Source: Paracoccaceae bacterium
Lineage (GTDB): Bacteria > Pseudomonadota > Alphaproteobacteria > Rhodobacterales > Rhodobacteraceae
Direction: 5' to 3'
Assembly: GCA_023263735.1 (NCBI GenBank)
Contig: JALQUQ010000082.1
Location: 239 to 9,476, forward strand
DNA: 9,238 nucleotides
How positions within the stretch are numbered: position 1 is the first letter of the stretch; every line of letters starts with the position of its first letter. Below, in pieces: positions 6,886 to 9,238 of this stretch. A program made the position numbers and the translations under genes. Below the pieces are notes generated by a model that worked only from the letters and a program-made list of their open reading frames with translations, was not told the DNA's origin and did not search any database.

Positions 6886-8058
6886 TCATCTCAACCGCAT
6901 CCCTTCGGGGTTAAAGACCAATTCCATTTCGCGCCATTGCTCGTATTTCTCACGCGGCAGGGGAAAGCCTTTGGCCCCACAACGGATCACAGCCCGGCGC
7001 GCGGCCTCATAGGCTTGACGTGCAGCGGATTCGTCGCCACCCGAGAATTCGACCATATAGATCGACCCCGCATCCGGCACCCCGGTTTCGGCCACGCTGA
7101 CGCCCAAGACGACCGTCACCCGCAGCGCATCCGTCGACAAGGACCCGACGTTCCAACACTGTTGGACGGCCACGCGCAGATTGTCCTTTTCCCCCGAGGT
7201 CATCGGCGGGCCGGGATCGGCAGCCGGGGCACTTTCTCCGGCGCTTTCGCCGGCGGCTTGGGCAACCAAAGCGGCAATCTCGTCGGCCTGCGCATCGGGC
7301 GCGGGTTCGGCATCGGGTTTCGGCTCTGCCGCGGCAACGGCGGGCGTCTCTTCCTTTGGCGGCTCTTCGACCGGCGTTTCACGGCGCACGGGGCGCCCTT
7401 TGGGGCGCGGACTGGTTTTGGGGGCACCGCTGGCCACCACCTCTTCTTGGCGGTTGGCTTCGGTCTCCAGAACGGTTCCCGCCTCTTCCTGCGCGACTTC
7501 GGGCTTTTCTTCCTGCACCACGTCAGGCTGCGGCACCGGATCGGGCGTCACGGCCTGTTCGGGGGTATCCGACGTCTCGGCATTCGGATCGGGGCTGTCG
7601 ATCGGCACGGGTGCCACGCGCGGCGCGGGTTTGGGGCGCGCATCCGGGCTGGGCGTCAACGGCACCGGCGGAGGCGCATCGGGCTGCACGGGCAAAGGCT
7701 GCGCATCCGCCACCCCATTGTTCTGCGGCAAGTCTTCGGGCGCGGGTTCGGGCTCAACCGGAGCCGGCGCGACCGGTTCGGGGGCCGGGGCTGGCTCCGG
7801 CCGCACGGGCTCGGGCTGCGGCACGGGGTCTTCGGCTGGGGCGGGGGCGTCTTTCGGCGCGGGCGCGGGCTCTGCGGCGGGCTCGGGCGTCGATGGCACG
7901 GCAGCCTGCATCGCCTCAAACTCGGCGGTCGACATCATCGACACTTCGGCCACCTGAATCTCGGGCGCGTCCTTGGGCGAAAACAACCAATCCCCCAGAA
8001 TCACCCAGAGGATCAGAGCCGCATGGCCCACGCCGGAAATGATGGTGCCCTTTTGCAT
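6886..8058 (-). CDS. tolA: Tol-Pal cell envelope protein TolA
   Basis: Inner-membrane anchored protein that carries the energy of TolQ-TolR across the periplasm to TolB and Pal. Counted from the ATG at 8058, the product has 390 residues. A single N-terminal transmembrane helix (about 5-25) includes S-G-V-G-H, the small-residue/His face expected to contact TolQ. A long Pro/Ala/Glu-rich domain II (about 55-260) follows, then a compact C-terminal domain III (about 290-390) of TolA/TonB-C type containing Q-Q-C-W-N-V-G and I-R-C-G-A-K-G-F, whose two cysteines may pair. In E. coli domain II is a Lys/Ala helix. The Pro-rich form is common in alphaproteobacteria. An in-frame TTG at 8073 would add five residues. 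Neither start has a clear Shine-Dalgarno, so the choice is uncertain. The gene follows tolR by 24 nt. Confidence 0.93.
   Translation of the reverse strand: MQKGTIISGVGHAALILWVILGDWLFSPKDAPEIQVAEVSMMSTAEFEAMQAAVPSTPEPAAEPAPAPKDAPAPAEDPVPQPEPVRPEPAPAPEPVAPAPVEPEPAPEDLPQNNGVADAQPLPVQPDAPPPVPLTPSPDARPKPAPRVAPVPIDSPDPNAETSDTPEQAVTPDPVPQPDVVQEEKPEVAQEEAGTVLETEANRQEEVVASGAPKTSPRPKGRPVRRETPVEEPPKEETPAVAAAEPKPDAEPAPDAQADEIAALVAQAAGESAGESAPAADPGPPMTSGEKDNLRVAVQQCWNVGSLSTDALRVTVVLGVSVAETGVPDAGSIYMVEFSGGDESAARQAYEAARRAVIRCGAKGFPLPREKYEQWREMELVFNPEGMRLR
7279..7896 (-). repeat. Low-complexity Pro/Glu/Ala coding tract in tolA
   Basis: The stretch encodes degenerate P-E-P-A-P, P-V-P-Q-P and E-P-x-P units rather than exact DNA repeats. 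It forms TolA domain II, the periplasm-spanning arm, and is expected to be extended (polyproline-like) rather than helical. Runs of near-identical GC-rich codons make length variation by slippage plausible. Confidence 0.6.
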
Positions 8059-8082
8059 CGCAACCAAAGTCAAAAAGCCGCG

Positions 8083-8547
8083 TCAGTTTCCGCCCAAAGA
8101 TGGGCCGTCGGTATCTGTGACCAAACCGATCTCGTTAAAGCCACCCGCATTCAGCGCGCCCATGATCTGAGCCACGCGGCTGTAAGGAATGGCCCCATCG
8201 GCGCGCAAGAAGACCTTTTTGCTGGTCCGCTCGGCCGCGATTGCCTCCAGTTTGGGGATCAGTTCGGTTTCGGAAATCTCGGTGTTCATCAAGACCGTGC
8301 GGCCATCGGCGGTCAGCGTGATGGTCAACGGCTCTTCTTGCTCGGTTGGCAGGGCGTTGGCGGCGGTTTTCGGCAACTCGACCGGAACGCCCACGGTCAA
8401 AAGCGGAGCCGCGACCATGAAAATGATCAAAAGCACCAGCATCACGTCCACAAAGGGCGTGACGTTGATTTCCGCCATGGCGGCGGATTTTCCACGACGG
8501 CGGCGGCGCGACCCACCACCCGATGATTTCATGACACCCGCACCCAT
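8083..8547 (-). CDS. tolR: Tol-Pal proton-channel protein TolR
   Basis: ExbD/TolR family inner-membrane protein that forms the proton-conducting motor with TolQ. The 154 residues comprise a basic, Arg-rich cytosolic N-terminus (R14-R18), E-I-N-V-T-P-F-V-D (26-34), one transmembrane helix (about 33-52) with the essential proton-carrying Asp34 (equivalent to E. coli Asp23), and a periplasmic domain (about 60-148) with the usual V-F-L-R-A-D-G segment at 112-118. The C-terminus after T-D-T-D-G is short and Gly-rich. The ATG at 8547 lies two bases after the tolQ TGA. A second ATG at codon 6 is possible but has no better ribosome site. The close packing implies coupled, near-equal synthesis with TolQ, although the motor itself uses unequal copy numbers. 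Confidence 0.97.
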   Translation of the reverse strand: MGAGVMKSSGGGSRRRRRGKSAAMAEINVTPFVDVMLVLLIIFMVAAPLLTVGVPVELPKTAANALPTEQEEPLTITLTADGRTVLMNTEISETELIPKLEAIAAERTSKKVFLRADGAIPYSRVAQIMGALNAGGFNEIGLVTDTDGPSLGGN

Positions 8548-8549
8548 GG

Positions 8550-9238
8550 TCAGCTGTCCAACTGGCGGGAAAGGATGGTTGCGAATTCGTCGGCAAAGCT
8601 TTCGTAATTGCCCAGAATGCGCTCACTCTCTGCATTCAGCTTGTTGTAAAACACCACCGCCGGAATAGCCGCGATCAGGCCGATGCCCGTGGCCAGCAAC
8701 GCCTCGGCAATGCCCGGGGCCACGACGGCAAGGTTGGTGTTCTGGCTGATGGCGATCTGTTCAAAGCTGTGCTTGATCCCCCAGATCGTGCCGAACAACC
8801 CGATGAACGGCGCGGTCGAACCCGTGGTGGCAAGAAACGACAGACCGTTGTTCAAACGCTCGGATTCGCGGGCGATGGCCACATTCATTGCCCGGTCGAT
8901 CCGGGCCTGCGCACCGGCGATCAGCGCGCCATCCTGCCGGTGACTGCGCCGCCATTCCAGCATCCCGGCCGCAAAGACCTTTTCACTGGGACCAGACGGC
9001 GATTGCCCGATCCGGTCAAAAAGCTCGTCCAAAGGTTCGCCCGACCAAAAGGCCCGGTCGAAAACGGCCGCCTCGCGCTTGGCCAGCCGGAACATGATGA
9101 ACTTTTGAATGATGATCGACCACGACCAAAAGGACATGGCCATCAGCAGCACCATGACGACCTGAACCGTAAAGGTCGCACGTGCAAAAAGGGCCAGCAT
9201 GGAGAAATCAATCTCCTGCGCCACCGCAAGGGTTTCCG
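8550..9238 (-). CDS. tolQ: Tol-Pal proton-channel protein TolQ (5' end probably beyond the window)
   Basis: ExbB/TolQ/MotA family inner-membrane protein that forms the pentameric stator around TolR helices. Numbered from the GTG at 9224, it has three transmembrane segments: about 16-38, about 129-151 and about 165-190. Segment 2 contains F-L-A-T-T-G-S, where Thr133 matches the conserved pore threonine (E. coli Thr145). Segment 3 contains A-P-G-I-A-E-A-L-L-A-T, where Thr179 matches E. coli Thr178. Between segments 1 and 2 lies a cytosolic loop with F-W-S-G-E-P-L (59-65). The GTG has no Shine-Dalgarno, and the frame stays open to the edge (E-T-L-A-V-A-Q-E-I-D), as in TolQ proteins of related bacteria whose start is a few codons earlier. 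I therefore extend the gene to the edge. Stop is two bases before tolR. Confidence 0.95.
   Translation of the reverse strand, partial: ETLAVAQEIDFSMLALFARATFTVQVVMVLLMAMSFWSWSIIIQKFIMFRLAKREAAVFDRAFWSGEPLDELFDRIGQSPSGPSEKVFAAGMLEWRRSHRQDGALIAGAQARIDRAMNVAIARESERLNNGLSFLATTGSTAPFIGLFGTIWGIKHSFEQIAISQNTNLAVVAPGIAEALLATGIGLIAAIPAVVFYNKLNAESERILGNYESFADEFATILSRQLDS

Noticed and set aside
5239..8526. A plus-strand open frame of more than 1000 codons running antisense through tolB, tolA and most of tolR
   Set aside because: It is in exact codon register with all three sense genes, so its stops would require sense TTA, CTA or TCA codons, which these genes avoid. The translation is rich in His, Arg and Gly with no domain, and the sense proteins are unmistakable. 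It is a shadow of GC-rich codon use.
1..9238. CRISPR arrays, tRNA or rRNA genes, and intrinsic terminators with T-runs
   Set aside because: No regularly spaced direct repeats, no cloverleaf-like segments with conserved tRNA boxes, and no GC stem followed by a T-run were found on either strand.

Overview
The window comes from an alphaproteobacterium, most likely of the Rhodobacteraceae (Roseobacter/Rhodobacter type). The reasons are the GC-rich coding sequence, the very rare use of TTA, CTA and TCA codons, the protein sequences (for example an FtsH beginning M-G-N-A-R-N and a proline/glutamate-rich TolA), and the gene order tolQ-tolR-tolA-tolB-pal-cpoB-tilS-ftsH. Genus assignment is inference.

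From about position 391 to the right edge, everything lies on the minus strand and reads as one tightly packed gene string, transcribed right to left. First come the five Tol-Pal genes: tolQ (start probably just beyond the edge), tolR, tolA, tolB and pal. Next is cpoB/ybgF, whose periplasmic protein links the Tol machine to peptidoglycan synthesis. Then come tilS (tRNA-Ile lysidine synthetase), ftsH (membrane AAA+ zinc protease) and the first part of a trans-aconitate-methyltransferase-like gene (tam). Spacing is minimal at most joints: TolQ/TolR 2 nt, Pal/CpoB 3 nt, and 4-nt GTGA or ATGA overlaps at CpoB/TilS and FtsH/Tam. This suggests translational coupling. The only real gaps are tolR-tolA (24 nt to the ATG), tolA-tolB (108 nt), tolB-pal (82 nt) and tilS-ftsH (79 nt). 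The two gaps flanking tolB contain small GC-rich hairpins, and the tilS-ftsH gap contains a possible ftsH promoter.

The Tol-Pal proteins form an envelope-spanning machine. TolQ-TolR is a proton-driven inner-membrane motor, TolA spans the periplasm, TolB is a soluble beta-propeller, and Pal is a peptidoglycan-binding outer-membrane lipoprotein. Together they constrict the outer membrane at division. TilS and FtsH are housekeeping functions often found next to this cluster in alphaproteobacteria.

The left 390 bases are different. They are visibly less GC-rich and carry a plus-strand reading frame I do not recognise, preceded by the last codons of another plus-strand gene. They abut the methyltransferase gene in mid-domain, at the residues following its H-W-L-P-D-H motif, so tam has lost more than half of its usual length. 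This looks like a recombination or insertion breakpoint, or an assembly join, and is the main unusual point of the window. I see no convincing sign of a previously undescribed multi-gene system in the rest.
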